Shown here: piece by piece, positions 24,072 to 34,248 of the stretch
Layout: each line of letters opens with the position of its first letter
Position numbering within the stretch: the stretch's first letter is position 1
Assembly (NCBI RefSeq): GCF_032854445.1
Contig: NC_088297.1
Span: 11,744,163-11,804,162 of the forward strand
Direction: 5' to 3'
DNA length: 60,000 bases
Source of the DNA: Liolophura sinensis
Taxonomy: Eukaryota > Mollusca > Polyplacophora > Chitonida > Chitonidae
The notes under the pieces: generated by a model
The model's database searches: none
The model's input: only the letters and a program-made list of their open reading frames with translations
What the model was told of the DNA's origin: nothing
Translations under genes and position numbers: made by a program

Positions 24072-24326
24072 AGCCTCTTCTCAGTTGGTTTGCGCGCTAG
24101 CGCAGCGTGATGACCCAAAAGCCTCTCACCAATGCGGTCGCTGTGAGTTCAAGTCCAGCTCATGCTGGTTTCCTCTCCGGTCGTACGTGGGAAGGTCTGG
24201 AAGCAACCTATGGATGGTCGTCGGTTTCCCCCGGGCACTGCCCGGTTTCCTCCCGTCATAATGCTGGCAGCCGTTGTATAAGTGAAATACGGCGTAAAGC
24301 ACTAATCAAATAAATAAATAGATAAA
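24072..24326 (+). mobile_element. SINE (copy 2, empty site)
   Basis: cttctcagttggtttgcgcg, ctagcgcagcgtgatgaccc through aaatacggcgtaaagcacta, atcaaataaataaa. The tail lies about 20 bp from the E35 donor. Confidence 0.85.
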
Positions 24327-24348
24327 CCAGCATGAACCGGGGACTTAC

Positions 24349-24510
24349 CGCGATCAGAGTTGGTGGAATGATCCTGTAGTGGTACGTTGTGATCCACAGA
24401 GTCAGCCCGAGCTCGGATCAGTTTCCACGGTGCATGCTTAGTCCGATTCCATGGACGAACGTTACTGTAGCCGCACATACCGTACTCAAAGGTACAGTTA
24501 GGTGACGTCA
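24349..24510 (-). CDS. E35: MAM domain, first part
   Basis: SPNCTFEYGMCGYSNVRPWN and HAPWKLIRARAD: MAM start. 162 bp phase 1-1, donor gtaagt, acceptor gttttag. Counterpart of E12. The acceptor and exon start are tandemly repeated at 24511-24935. A cut-off allele of this exon lies at 14784-14833. Confidence 0.87.
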
Positions 24511-24935
24511 CTAAAACACAACCAACAACAACATGCACATGTTATATATACCCTTCTCAAATGTAGAGTTAGGTGACGTTACTAAAACACAACCAATAAC
24601 AACATGCACATGTTATATACCCTACTCAAATGTACAGTTAGGGGCCGTCACTAAAAAACAAACAACAACAACATGCTCATGTTATATATACCCTACTCAA
24701 ATGCACAGTTAGGGGACGTCACTAAAAAACAACCAACAACGCCAACATGCTAATGTTATATAGATCCTACTTAAATGTGTAGTTAGGGGACATCATTAAA
24801 AAACAAACAACAACGACAACATGCTCATGTTATATATACCATACTCAAATGTATAGTTAGGGGACGTCACCAAAACACAACCAACAACAACATGTCCATG
24901 TTATTCATACGGTGATTAAATGTATAGTTAGGGCA
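24511..24935. repeat. About 75-bp minisatellite seeded at E35 splice acceptor
   Basis: About six units. On the gene strand each holds tgttttagTGACGTCnCC and TAACTGTACATTTGAGTA, i.e. the acceptor and first about 28 bp of E35 with the upstream intron. Several units keep a usable tttag. Confidence 0.92.
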
Positions 24936-25035
24936 AGCCCCTAAATTACAAGTATTAAGACATGTACACCAATTTTGCAAATGTCTGATACCAAAACTGC
25001 ATGTAGTTTCACCATGAATATGTAGTATGACTTAC

Positions 25036-25152
25036 CACACAGGGCATCCACTTCGTCACTACCGTCATCACAATGGGTCTCTCCATCACAGAGAAACCTG
25101 TAGTCGTACAGGCATCGGCCAGTGGTGGTACACTTGAAAATACACTCCTGTG
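25036..25152 (-). CDS. E34: LDL-receptor class A domain
   Basis: ECIFKCTTTGRCLYDY, FLCDGETHC, DGSDEVDALC, 117 bp phase 1-1 using acceptor cttacag. Counterpart of E11 in module 1 with the same C..GRCLY core. Donor gtaagt. Confidence 0.88.
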
Positions 25153-25559
25153 CTGTAAGTACACAGTTATTGTCAGCATAGTTAAAACTCATAAAAAATA
25201 CACACCTGAGAGCGGTGGTTGAGACCTGTTCTAAGACTTTATACCAGATTTATCACTAAGCCAAATCTGCTGGTGTGTTAGTCAAAAAAGAGTGTAACAG
25301 TATATAATAAGTTATATCAGTGGGTTGAGTTTGTATATAACCTGATATTTCGTCTAGAATATTTCGTAGAAATATTTATCTCCAATAGGGTTTTTTGAGG
25401 TTTTACTTGTACACAAAATTATATTAAAATTGAGTTTGATGTAGTTTGACTTTCCATTCGAAACCGAGCTACTGCTCGGAATCTACAGAAAACCACAGAT
25501 GGACGGATAGACGGATAAGCCCTCGTTTTTGCTAAAGCGTGGGATATAAACAGACCTAC

Positions 25560-25704
25560 CCATTATCTCTTCGATATTACGTGAGAAAGTCGACACATCA
25601 GTAAAACTTTCAGTAAAGCGAATGTCGCCGTTGGAGTTTCCAAGTCCTAAAACTTCCCAGAACCCACGTGTGTTGAGGCAGACCAATATGCGATACACGC
25701 CGAG
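25560..25704 (-). CDS. E33: trypsin-like domain 2, C-terminal part (catalytic Ser lost)
   Basis: LGVYRILVC replaces GDSGGPLVC, so the catalytic Ser is gone; GFWEVLGLGNSNG and DVSTFSRNIEEIM match the w.lvGi.sw...dvs.f..wI end. Phase 0 to 1, matching E10. Acceptor gttccag, donor gtaggt. The acceptor and first bases of this exon are the seed of the about 80 bp tandem array at 25705-26275. Confidence 0.8.
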
Positions 25705-26275
25705 CTGGAACAGGCACAAATGCAAGTCTTAATCTCATAAAATACCTCTGTCTGTTAACGAAGGCCAATATGCGATACAGGCCGAGCTGAAATAGGCACA
25801 GATACAAGTTTTAATCTTATAAAATGTCTGTGTGTGTTGATAAAGACCAAATTGCCATACAGGCCGAGTGAAATAGGCACAGATACAAGTCTTAATCTTA
25901 TAAAATGCCTGTGTATGTTGATAAAGACCAATATGCGATACAGGCCGAGCTGGAACAGGTACAGGCCGGCCTTGGGGATAGAATCTGTGATACACGCCAA
26001 GCTGGAATAGGTACAAATTCAAGTCTTAATGTCATAAAATGCCTGTGTGTGTTGAAGAAGACCAAATTGCCATACAGGCCGAGTGAAATAGGCACAGATA
26101 CAAGTCTTAATCTTATAAAATGTCTGTGTGTGTTGATAAAGACCAAACTGCCATACAGGCCAAGTGAAATAGGCACAAACACAAGTCTTAATCTTATAAA
26201 ATGTCTGTGTGTGTTGAAAAAGACCAATATGCGATAAAGGCCGAGCTGGAACAGGCACAGGCCGGCCTTGGGGAT
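25705..26275. repeat. About 80-bp minisatellite seeded at E33 splice acceptor
   Basis: About seven units upstream of E33. Each repeats the acceptor (gttccag or variants) and the first about 35 bp of the exon (CTCGGCCTGTATCGCATATT). Units at 25945 and 26240 keep a complete ttccag/CTCGGC junction; others lost the AG. Confidence 0.92.
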
Positions 26276-26536
26276 AGACTCTGTGTCCATCAGTATAATA
26301 TGTAGATATAATGTTTATACCGTCATATAGTGACATAAAGTAGTATGATAATGCGGGAGTTCGAGTTTTAACTCTTTCGTGGCTAATGGTAAAACAAGTC
26401 CAACTGTACATGGGTGTCTACCAAACATTTTCCAAAATATTATTCAGAGAAGAAGAAAACTGAGGAGCTGAGAGTTGTACCTGAAGTTTCTGATGGAAAC
26501 GGGTGATATTTGTTCCAACGGAACACCATGAGGCAG

Positions 26537-26668
26537 GTTATTTATTTTATTTATTTGATTGGTGTTTTACGACGTGCATAAGAATATTACACTTATACAA
26601 CAGCGTCCAATATTACGGTAGGAGCAAACAGGACAATGCCCGTTGAAAAACCACGATAGTCCGCAGGT
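26537..26668 (-). mobile_element. Degraded SINE 3' fragment next to E32
   Basis: tatttgattggtgttttacg, acgtgcataagaatatt, then ttacggtaggagcaaacagg: heavily mutated. It ends within about 30 bp of the E32 donor. Confidence 0.7.
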
Positions 26669-26694
26669 GGCGATAGGGAGCCGTCATACATTAC

Positions 26695-26783
26695 CTTTCG
26701 TGTAGCGTCCACCTCAGCTCTGAGGTAAGTCAGATTCTTCAAAAATGGGACCGTAATCTCCATCTGAGAAGTGTGGACTGGAG
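26695..26783 (-). CDS. E32: trypsin-like domain 2, third part (short)
   Basis: APVHTSQMEITVPFLKNL, TYLRAEVDATRK: occupies the place of E9 but is 89 bp rather than 149 bp and has lost the paired cysteines around the substrate pocket. Phase 1 to 0. Acceptor ttccag, donor gtaatg. A degraded SINE copy abuts the donor. Confidence 0.65.
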
Positions 26784-26989
26784 CTGGAAGATAAAAATTA
26801 TTATAGCGTTTGATCATGCAAACGGTTATCATGCAATGTAAAACATCTGTGTGTAACATCAAGAAAGTGTGCACATCAGGCAACCATAGAAGAGTGTGCG
26901 GCATCTTGATGACCCCGTTTGATCATGAAAATTGTTGTTACAGCCTTACCACCACAGTGAAGTGTTTCCTGCAGCTGGGAGATCAAGGT

Positions 26990-28030
26990 TGATCATAACC
27001 TACAAGGTTGATTATAACCTACAAGGCTGATCATAACCTACAAGGTTGATCATAACCTACAAGGTTGATTATAACCTACAAGATTGATCACAACCTACAA
27101 GGTTGATTATAACCTACAAGATTGATCACAACATACAAGGTTGATCACAACCTACAAGGTTGATCATAACCTACAAGGCTGATCATAACCTACAAGGCTG
27201 ATCATAACCTACAAGGTTGATTATAACCTACAAGGTTGACCATAACCTACAAGGCTGATCATAACCTACAAGGTTGATCATAACCTACAAGGTTGACCAT
27301 AACCTACAAGGCTGATCATAACCTACAAGGTTGACCATAACCTACAAGGTTGACCATAACCTACAAGGCTGATCATAACCTACAAGGTTGACCATAACCT
27401 ACAAGGTTGATCATAACCTACAAGGTTGACCATAACCTACAAGGCTGATCATAACCTACAAGGCTGATCATAACCTACAAGGTTGACCATAACCTACAAG
27501 GCTGATCATAACCTACAAGGTTGATCATAATCTACAAGGTTGATTATAACCTACAAGATTGATCACAACCTACAAGGTTGATCATAACCTACAAGGTTGA
27601 TTATAACCTACAAGGTTGATCATAACCTACAAGGTTGATTATAACCTACAAGACTGATCACAACCTACAAGGTTGATCATAACCTACAAGGTTGATCATA
27701 ACCTACAAGGTTGATTATAACCTACAAGATTGATCACAACCTACAAGGTTGATCACAACCTACAAGATTGACCATAACCTACAAGGTTGATTATAACCTA
27801 CAAGATTGATCACAACCTACAAGGTTGATCACAACCTACAAGGTTGACCATAACATACAAGGTTGATCATAACCTACAAGGTTGATCATAACCTACAAGG
27901 TTGATTATAACCTACAAGACTGATCACAACCTACAAGGTTGATTATAACCTACAAGATTGATCACAACCTACAAGGTTGATTATAACCTACAAGGTTGAT
28001 CATAACCTACAAGGCTGATCATAACCTACA
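26990..28030. repeat. 19-bp satellite, about 54 units
   Basis: Unit ttgatcataacctacaagg, with ttgattat, ctgatcat and ttgaccat variants. Each unit contains an imperfect palindrome ggttgatcataacc around TGATCA. It starts about 16 bp into the intron after E31 and fills most of it. Confidence 0.96.
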
Positions 28031-28045
28031 GATATATAAATTCAC

Positions 28046-28332
28046 CTTCAACGTCGTCTTGGTCGCCTAGTATATAACATATCCGTGACTCCGGAAGTTC
28101 AGTCTGTCTTTCGTCTGGCAGGCATGCTGGGTAATTATGACGAGCAGTTCCGTTGTCAGGTTCAACCAGCATGAGGATCATCTGTCTATTCCGTTCTGTT
28201 GGAACGGAAATAGTGTGTATAACACGGAAATTCGGAGCCCAATGCTCAACAAGCTTTCCATCGACAAACTTTTTGTAATGAAATGGTGGGGATGTTACAT
28301 TTATGCTTCGCTCAGCTCCTTGATTCCAAGCC
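28046..28332 (-). CDS. E31: trypsin-like domain 2, middle (catalytic Asp lost)
   Basis: FRVIHTISVPTERNRQMILM, LVEPDNG, YPACLPDERQTELPESRIC, YILGDQ follow the family order (vihp.yn..DIALlkLe.p, v.PaCLPd, C.vtGwG). The DIALLKL Asp is missing (RQMILML). 287 bp, phase 2 to 1, acceptor tttcag, donor gtgaat. A 19 bp satellite begins about 16 bp into the following intron. Confidence 0.85.
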
Positions 28333-28469
28333 CTGAAAGATATGAACAACACTTCATTATCCACAAGTGTAATGCAGCACTTCTCGTACCTACACCAGCA
28401 CGTGTAACAACGCGATTCATATCTACACATGTACATATACATTGTTTTATATACACGTAGTAGTGTAAA

Positions 28470-29865
28470 GTTTATTGTCTACCTACATTAGTACACGGAA
28501 AACTGAAAAGTATATTTTGTACCTATATTGGCGCACGAAAAACTGAAAGTCAATATTTTACCTATACTAGCTCACGCAGAGTTGAAAAGTCAATATTTTA
28601 CCTATACTAGCTCACGCAGAATTGAAAAGTCAATATTGTACCTACATTAGCCCATGGAAAACTGAAAAGTCTATTTTGTACCTAAACTGGCACACCCAAA
28701 ACTGAAAAGTCAAACTGAAAAGTCAATATTGCACCTACATTATACCTCTATCAGCACATATTTTACCTATATTGACTCACGCAGAATTGAAAAGTCAAGA
28801 TTATACCTACTTCAGCTCATAGAAAACTGAAAAAATCTATATTGTACCTACATTAGTACATGGAAAACTGAAAAGTCCATATCGTACATACATAAGCACA
28901 TGGAAAAGTGAAACGTTCATATTGTACCTACTTCAGCACAAAGAATACTGGAAAGTCAATATTATACGTCTATCAGCAAATGGAAAACTGAAAAATGCAT
29001 ACTGTACCTATATCAGCACAAAGAAAACTAAAAAATGTATACTGTACCCCTATCAGCACATGGAAAACTGAAAAACGTATATTGTACCTCTATCAGCACA
29101 AGGAAAACTAAAAAATGTATATTGTACCCCTATCAGCACATGGAAAACTGAAAAACGTATATTGTACCTCTATCAGCATAATAAAAAACTGAAAAATGTA
29201 TATTGTACCTATATCAGCACATGGAAAACTGAAAAACGTATATTGTACCTCTATCAGCATAATAAAAAACTGAAAAATGAATATTGTACCTATATCAGCA
29301 CATGGAAAACTGAAAAACGTATATTGTACCTCTATCAGCACAAGGAAAACTAAAAAATGTATATTGTACCCCTATCAGCACATGGAAAACTGAAAAACGT
29401 ATATTGTACCTCTATCAGCACAATAAAAAACTGAAAAATGTATATTGTACCTATATCAGCACATGGAAAACTGAAAAACGTATATTGTACCTCTATCAGC
29501 ATAATAAAAAACTGAAAAATGAATATTGTACCTATATCAGCACATGGAAAACTGAAAAACGTATATTGTACCTCTATCAGCATAATAAAAAACTGAAAAA
29601 TGTATACTGTACCTATATCAGCACATGGAAAACTGAAAAACGTATATTGTACCTCTATCAGCATAATAAAAAACTGAAAAATGTATATTGTACCTATATC
29701 AGCACATGGAAAACTGAAAAACGTATATTGTACCTCTATCAGCATAATAAAAAACTGAAAAATGAATATTGTACCTATATCAGCACATGGAAAACTGAAA
29801 AGTCAATACTGTACCTACATCAGGACAGAGAATACTGAAGTACACAGCGTACCTATATTAGTACA
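28470..29865. repeat. 40-bp minisatellite, about 34 units, with an 80-bp higher-order period
   Basis: Unit tgtacctatatcagcacatg, gaaaactgaaaaacgtatat. In the core (29040-29800) A and B variants (cacatgg / cataataa) alternate. On the gene strand each unit has tttttcag then 20 bp then gtacaa, a decoy micro-exon. Intron between E30 and E31. Confidence 0.95.
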
Positions 29866-30205
29866 TAGAAGATTCTTAAGTCCATAGAATACCTACATTA
29901 GCTGTGGTAATAGAGTAATACTGTAAGGTCGCTAATGTATTTATTTTACCTTTAAAATCATAAAGGTTAGTCACAAGTGTAGAACGGTACACTGACTTGA
30001 AAATTAAGAACAAGACTGAGTTAAGTATAAGAGCGCTTCGTGATACTGGAGCCAGGAGCCAGGAGCTTGTTCTACGAAACATTCGCACTGGCATATATTG
30101 CGTGACAACACTTTGTGATAAGATATCCATGATCAATGCGCTTTGCGTAGTGTTGCAACAGCTTTGTAAAACGGGCCCCTGGTATCTGTATACAGTGTGA
30201 CTCAC

Positions 30206-30413
30206 ATAGGACTCTCCATACACGTGATGTCCGCCAGGACCCAATCAGGGGAGATAAACACTCCTGTACATCTACTCCTGTGGAACTGGGTGATATCCAT
30301 GTGCCAGGGCCATTCTTCCGTCACAGACGGCCGCGGAAATGATGGGTGTTCGTCAGACATGTTCAGGGGCGATGAATGAAATTCAGGGTCTTGCAGCTTT
30401 CGAATTCCACAGG
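30206..30413 (-). CDS. E30: trypsin-like domain 2, start (catalytic His lost)
   Basis: ACGIRKLQDPEF gives the linker Cys, then EEWPWHMDITQF, RCTGVFISPDWVLADITCM, aligning with WPWhvsi...CgGslISpdWVLTAAHC. Thr replaces catalytic His (DITC). No IVGG-type activation site is present (FPRPSVTEE instead). 208 bp phase 1 to 2, donor gtgagt, acceptor ttttcag. Confidence 0.86.
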
Positions 30414-30643
30414 CTGAAAATGTACACATTTAACACGGTTAATTTTTCCCTGGTTTCCTTTCTTTCCTAATTCGAAGGCGGATTTTAAAGACGTTTTGTT
30501 TACCTGTAGTATGATATAGTAGGATTTTTTTTAACTTCAGCGACAAAAGACTTCCATTTCAAAACTCCCCCACTGGTTGTGAATGATATCAGGATGTAAT
30601 GCATACGCATCAGATTTAATAAAAATAATCTCTAAGGCCTTAC

Positions 30644-30678
30644 CTTCATATTGACAGAACAAATGCGCAGCTACACAT
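30644..30678 (-). CDS. E29: SRCR domain end (35 bp micro-exon)
   Basis: Reads CVAAHLFCQYE, matching the role of E6 as the last SRCR strand before the protease linker. 35 bp phase 2 to 1, acceptor tttcag, donor gtaagg. A middle SRCR exon equivalent to E5 was not found between 30679 and 31930, so this SRCR is either shortened or one exon was missed. Confidence 0.65.
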
Positions 30679-31255
30679 CTGAAACAAAAACAGAGAGGGA
30701 ATATATCGTAAACTCAGGTTATTCGAGGACCTAGCAAAAGCCTACCACATGGGACTGCAACGAAGAGCGGGAATTACAAATCTTCTTCACAGAGATACAG
30801 GAATCTTCTTGGAAAAGCAATCTACTGAGGAATCATAAATTGTATAAGATGTCCACGTGTTATACAGATCAAACATACTATTATCATTACACAGCTAAGA
30901 AAATTATATTTGAAAAGACAGCGTTTCGTAGTCAGGGGTTATGCAAGAGGAAAATATGTGAATAAAATCCGAAAATCATCAAGTCGTAGTCAGGCGCTAT
31001 TATACAATGTAGCACATGTCTGTCAAAATGTCACCAACCGTTTCTCGCCATATTTGAAATTTTTGATCTCTCGATTAACAAGCATTTACAAAATTAAAAG
31101 AAAATCATCTGTGATTACTGGTTATGCCACTGCTATCTACTCACTGTGTCGGTTGAGATCTAGCCTGGGCGCTAGACCAATCCAAAGACGAGAGTTGTAT
31201 TCCTGTCACCTGATTTCCCGATGAATTCACCCTGTAGAGCCTCCTGTAACAAACG

Positions 31256-31440
31256 TTTATTTATTTATTTATAGCATAGCCCGGGGGAAACCCACGACCA
31301 TCCACAATTTGCTGACAGACCTTCCCATGTACGACCGGAGAGGAAGCCAGCATGAGCTGGACTAAAACTCACAGCGACCGCATAGGTGAGCGGCTTCAGG
31401 GTCATTACGCTGCGCTAGCGCGCTAACCAACTGAGCCATG
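31256..31440 (-). mobile_element. SINE with internal deletion
   Basis: The (aaat)n tail is joined directly to the gcatagcccgggggaaaccc block, missing the caatcaaata...ttcttgag part; head ends ccaactgagccatg. Lies between E28 and E29. Confidence 0.8.
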
Positions 31441-31930
31441 TAACAAATAGTGGAATAAGTCGTTAATTTTATATAGGGTATACGGGTCTAAACACCCAGA
31501 TAATACGTCGTTCACTCTTGGGCGAAGGTTCATCGACTTGTCTGACATAATGCAGCGGTTGCTGGATTTGACTTGTGAAGATAAACATAATTTACTTTTG
31601 AATGAAAAGACGCGAACGAATGTCCACCATCCATGTGAGAATGTAAATTCACGCAATTATACGTAAATGAAGATGCGTCATAAATACGTTCTTGATAAAC
31701 TACTCAGCTAAATCAGCTAGTGTACTATTACATTATCACATTAGGTGCAAACTATTAAGACATATAAATATTACCGACATTCTCTGCAGAAGTTTTAACC
31801 TGCTATGTTAGATGCTTGAAAGATCACTTCATACCATATTGAACTGGTGATGGCGGTAAACCACTATGCGTATACGAGTACATGTATATAGACTCACATG
31901 GAATTACCAGTGGATATGATCTTAGCCTAC

Positions 31931-32141
31931 CCTTGTCCGAGATATTCGCATATTTGATCGGCTATTGTGTTTGTCCCATCCGGTGTAGTGTTTAGATAAT
32001 CCCCAAAGCATACAGGATGGGATCGCCTGTTTGCTTCCACAAACACCAAACCAGTTTCAGCATCATCAGCGGATCGAAATACTGGGAATAGAGATTGGAA
32101 ACGTTGGTTGCTAAATACAATCTTTCCACTGGAATTGGGAA
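31931..32141 (-). CDS. E28: SRCR domain, first half (module 2)
   Basis: IPNSSGKIVFSNQRF, TGLVFVEANRRSHPVCF, DQICEYLGQG: SRCR first half of the TMPRSS type with an N-terminal extension; 211 bp phase 1 to 2. Acceptor gaactg side reads cag, donor gtaggc. Counterpart of E4. Confidence 0.78.
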
Positions 32142-32737
32142 CTGAAATCATGTATAAATGCACACAAGTGACTTTTCTATAGTCATAAATAGAATTATAC
32201 AATCAAGATCCTGGATATCTGATCTCAACGTCCAAATTATTTTCAAAATGAAAAAGAAAACTAAATTCACATAAAAGGCGAAAAGAAAGATGCAGGCAAA
32301 CAAAATATATATTATAAGATAAAGATGGAGCATAGATTCGTCTATCTCCAGTACCAAATGCATACCAAATGATTTTCAACGATCGTCACAATCTTTAATC
32401 AAAGTAAGTGATACAAACGTAAAAACAAAATATCTATGGATAGTCCATCTTTAATGTATACTGGATGTGCATCAGCTCTAAACCAATCTGGAATAGTTTT
32501 AAGAGCGCATGTCCAAGTTTTGATATTGGGAACTGTCATATAACTTCGGGTTTAATCTGCCAATTTTCAGGCCATCTGAAGGGTTTTATTTTCCCATCAG
32601 AAGTGTGTTGAATCTTGATAGACTGTTCAACAAGTTTTTGATCACATCAATATTCCAGATGGTGATGGGTGCCATAACAGCCCAAAAAAAAAAGCTATAA
32701 TCGCATGTTCGCTTTATTATGTTTAATGTAGGTTCAT

Positions 32738-32872
32738 ATTCATTTATATATTTGATTGGTGTTTTACGCAGTGGTCAAGAATATTTAAGCTATACGACGG
32801 CGGTCAAAATTATAGTGGTGGAAAACTGGACAGAGATGGGTGGAAACCCAGGACCGCCTCCAGTTAGCTAAT
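32738..32872 (-). mobile_element. SINE 3' fragment
   Basis: ttgattggtgttttacgcag, tggtcaagaatatttaagc; degraded toward 32870. Confidence 0.7.
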
Positions 32873-33042
32873 TTTTATTATGTCCAAAAATAAATTTAAA
32901 AAAAAGAGTCTGCAATCAATGCATGGTTTACTGCGGACAGAATTAAGACGAGCAGCACTGAAGTAAACAATGTACTAGAATGCAAGACAGGCAATCTTGA
33001 AATATAGGGTGGACGTGTAATCTATTACTGACTGAATGATCC

Positions 33043-33232
33043 AAGAGGTCACCAATGAGGTCGCTGTTAGTTCACGTACAGCTCATGCTGGCTTCCTCTC
33101 TGGCCGTAAGTGGAAAGGTCATCCATCAACTTGCGGATGGTCGTGGGTTTCCCACCATAATGCTGATCGCCGTCGTATAAGTGAAATATTCTTGAGTACG
33201 GCCTAAAACACAAATCAAATAAATAAATACAT
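33043..33232 (+). mobile_element. SINE, 5' truncated, abutting E27 donor
   Basis: From caccaatgaggtcgctgtta to caaataaataaatac. The tail stops about 4 bp before the donor hexamer of E27. Confidence 0.85.
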
Positions 33233-33241
33233 ACTACTCAC

Positions 33242-33352
33242 TGCACTTAAACTCATCAGAGCCGTCTACGCACTGCGGTGTCCCGTCACAACGAGTATTT
33301 CGAGGCAGACACGTGTTGACGTCACAGCTGATTTCGTCGACTTCACATCGAC
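33242..33352 (-). CDS. E27: LDL-receptor class A domain
   Basis: RCEVDEISCDVNTC, RCDGTPQC, DGSDEFKC, 111 bp phase 1-1, donor gtgagt. Counterpart of E3. A SINE 3' tail ends within about 10 bp of the donor. Confidence 0.9.
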
Positions 33353-33833
33353 CTGCTCAGTAACAAAAAAATAAACAATAGTTCATTTAAATAATATACA
33401 GTGTCTTGTTCAGCAAAACAATTCTAATGGAAAATATCTTTTGACAGGTACCTAAATTGATTAACATTATTCATTTGTTTTTCGACTTTCTTCAATATTA
33501 GCACTAAAAACACGATAAGTTGGAAGGGATATCCGAATCTTTATATACAGATATGTGTCTTGCTAACATCACTTTCAGATGATCAATATTTCGCATGACT
33601 GTACCATCCACAAGTTTTCGTCACAAAGACTTTGGAAACTGTTCTCAAACAAACCAAACTAACTGTTCTGCGACTTTCAACCATAATTTCTGAAAACACA
33701 TTCCACCTCGCTGCACCTGGCTAAGTAGGAAGATCTTGCGCCATACCAATTCCAACGACGATATCTAATGTACTACCGACATTGTCTGTTGTTTTAAGAT
33801 AGACTAATTATACGGCTACCCTCTCAAATTTGG

Positions 33834-34076
33834 ATAGCGCGCTAGTGCAGCGTAATGACCCAGGAGCCCCTCACCAATGTGGTCGCTGTGAGTTCAAGTC
33901 CACCTCATGCTGGCTTCCTCTCCGGCCGTACGTGGGAAGGTCTTCCAACAACCTGTGGATGGTCTTGGGTTTCCCCTCGGCTGTGCCCGGTTTCCTCTCA
34001 CCATAATGCTCGCTACTGTCGTGTGAGTGAAATATTCTTGAGTATGGCGTAAAACACCAATCAAATAAATAAATCA
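33834..34076 (+). mobile_element. SINE, nearly full length
   Basis: tagcgcgctagtgcagcgta, box B gtgagttcaagtcca, tail caatcaaataaataaatc. Ends about 45 bp before E26. Confidence 0.85.
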
Positions 34077-34122
34077 ATCAAATTCGGAGACCTCAACAGT
34101 TGGAGCAGTTGATCACACTTAC

Positions 34123-34248
34123 TGCAGTTGGCTTCGTCAGTACTGAGGGGACAGTCCGGATTTCCGTCACAAACATATTCGTGTTTTATACACACGCGCT
34201 GGCCCCGGGAGTTCCGGTCAGCACACTCGATGGAACCAGACGGACATG
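34123..34248 (-). CDS. E26: LDL-receptor class A domain
   Basis: CPSGSIECADRNSRG, VCIKHEYVCDGNPDC, LSTDEANC: LDLa with an enlarged first loop, 126 bp phase 1-1, donor gtaagt, acceptor gaccag. Counterpart of E2, 24.7 kb away. Confidence 0.88.

Larger units (their letters stand above)
15034..24398. repeat. Copy 2 of the about 9.4 kb duplication
   Basis: Starts exactly at the first base after the gap with the same bases as position 5402 (cattttgttgccgg). Beyond 24398 the sequence continues uninterrupted into E35 and the rest of the gene, whereas copy 1 stops there. Confidence 0.92.

Noticed and set aside
5402-24398. True recent tandem duplication of eight exons
   Set aside because: Exact coincidence with the 200-N gap, mid-exon truncation of E35, phase mismatch across the gap and error pattern favour an assembly artefact; not fully excluded without read data.
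29350-29838. Long open frames on both strands (131 and 144 residues)
   Set aside because: By-product of the 40-bp array; translation is a simple repeat in both directions.
31423-31656. 77-residue minus frame as the missing SRCR middle exon
   Set aside because: Has a plausible acceptor, but no donor in the required phase and no SRCR motif.
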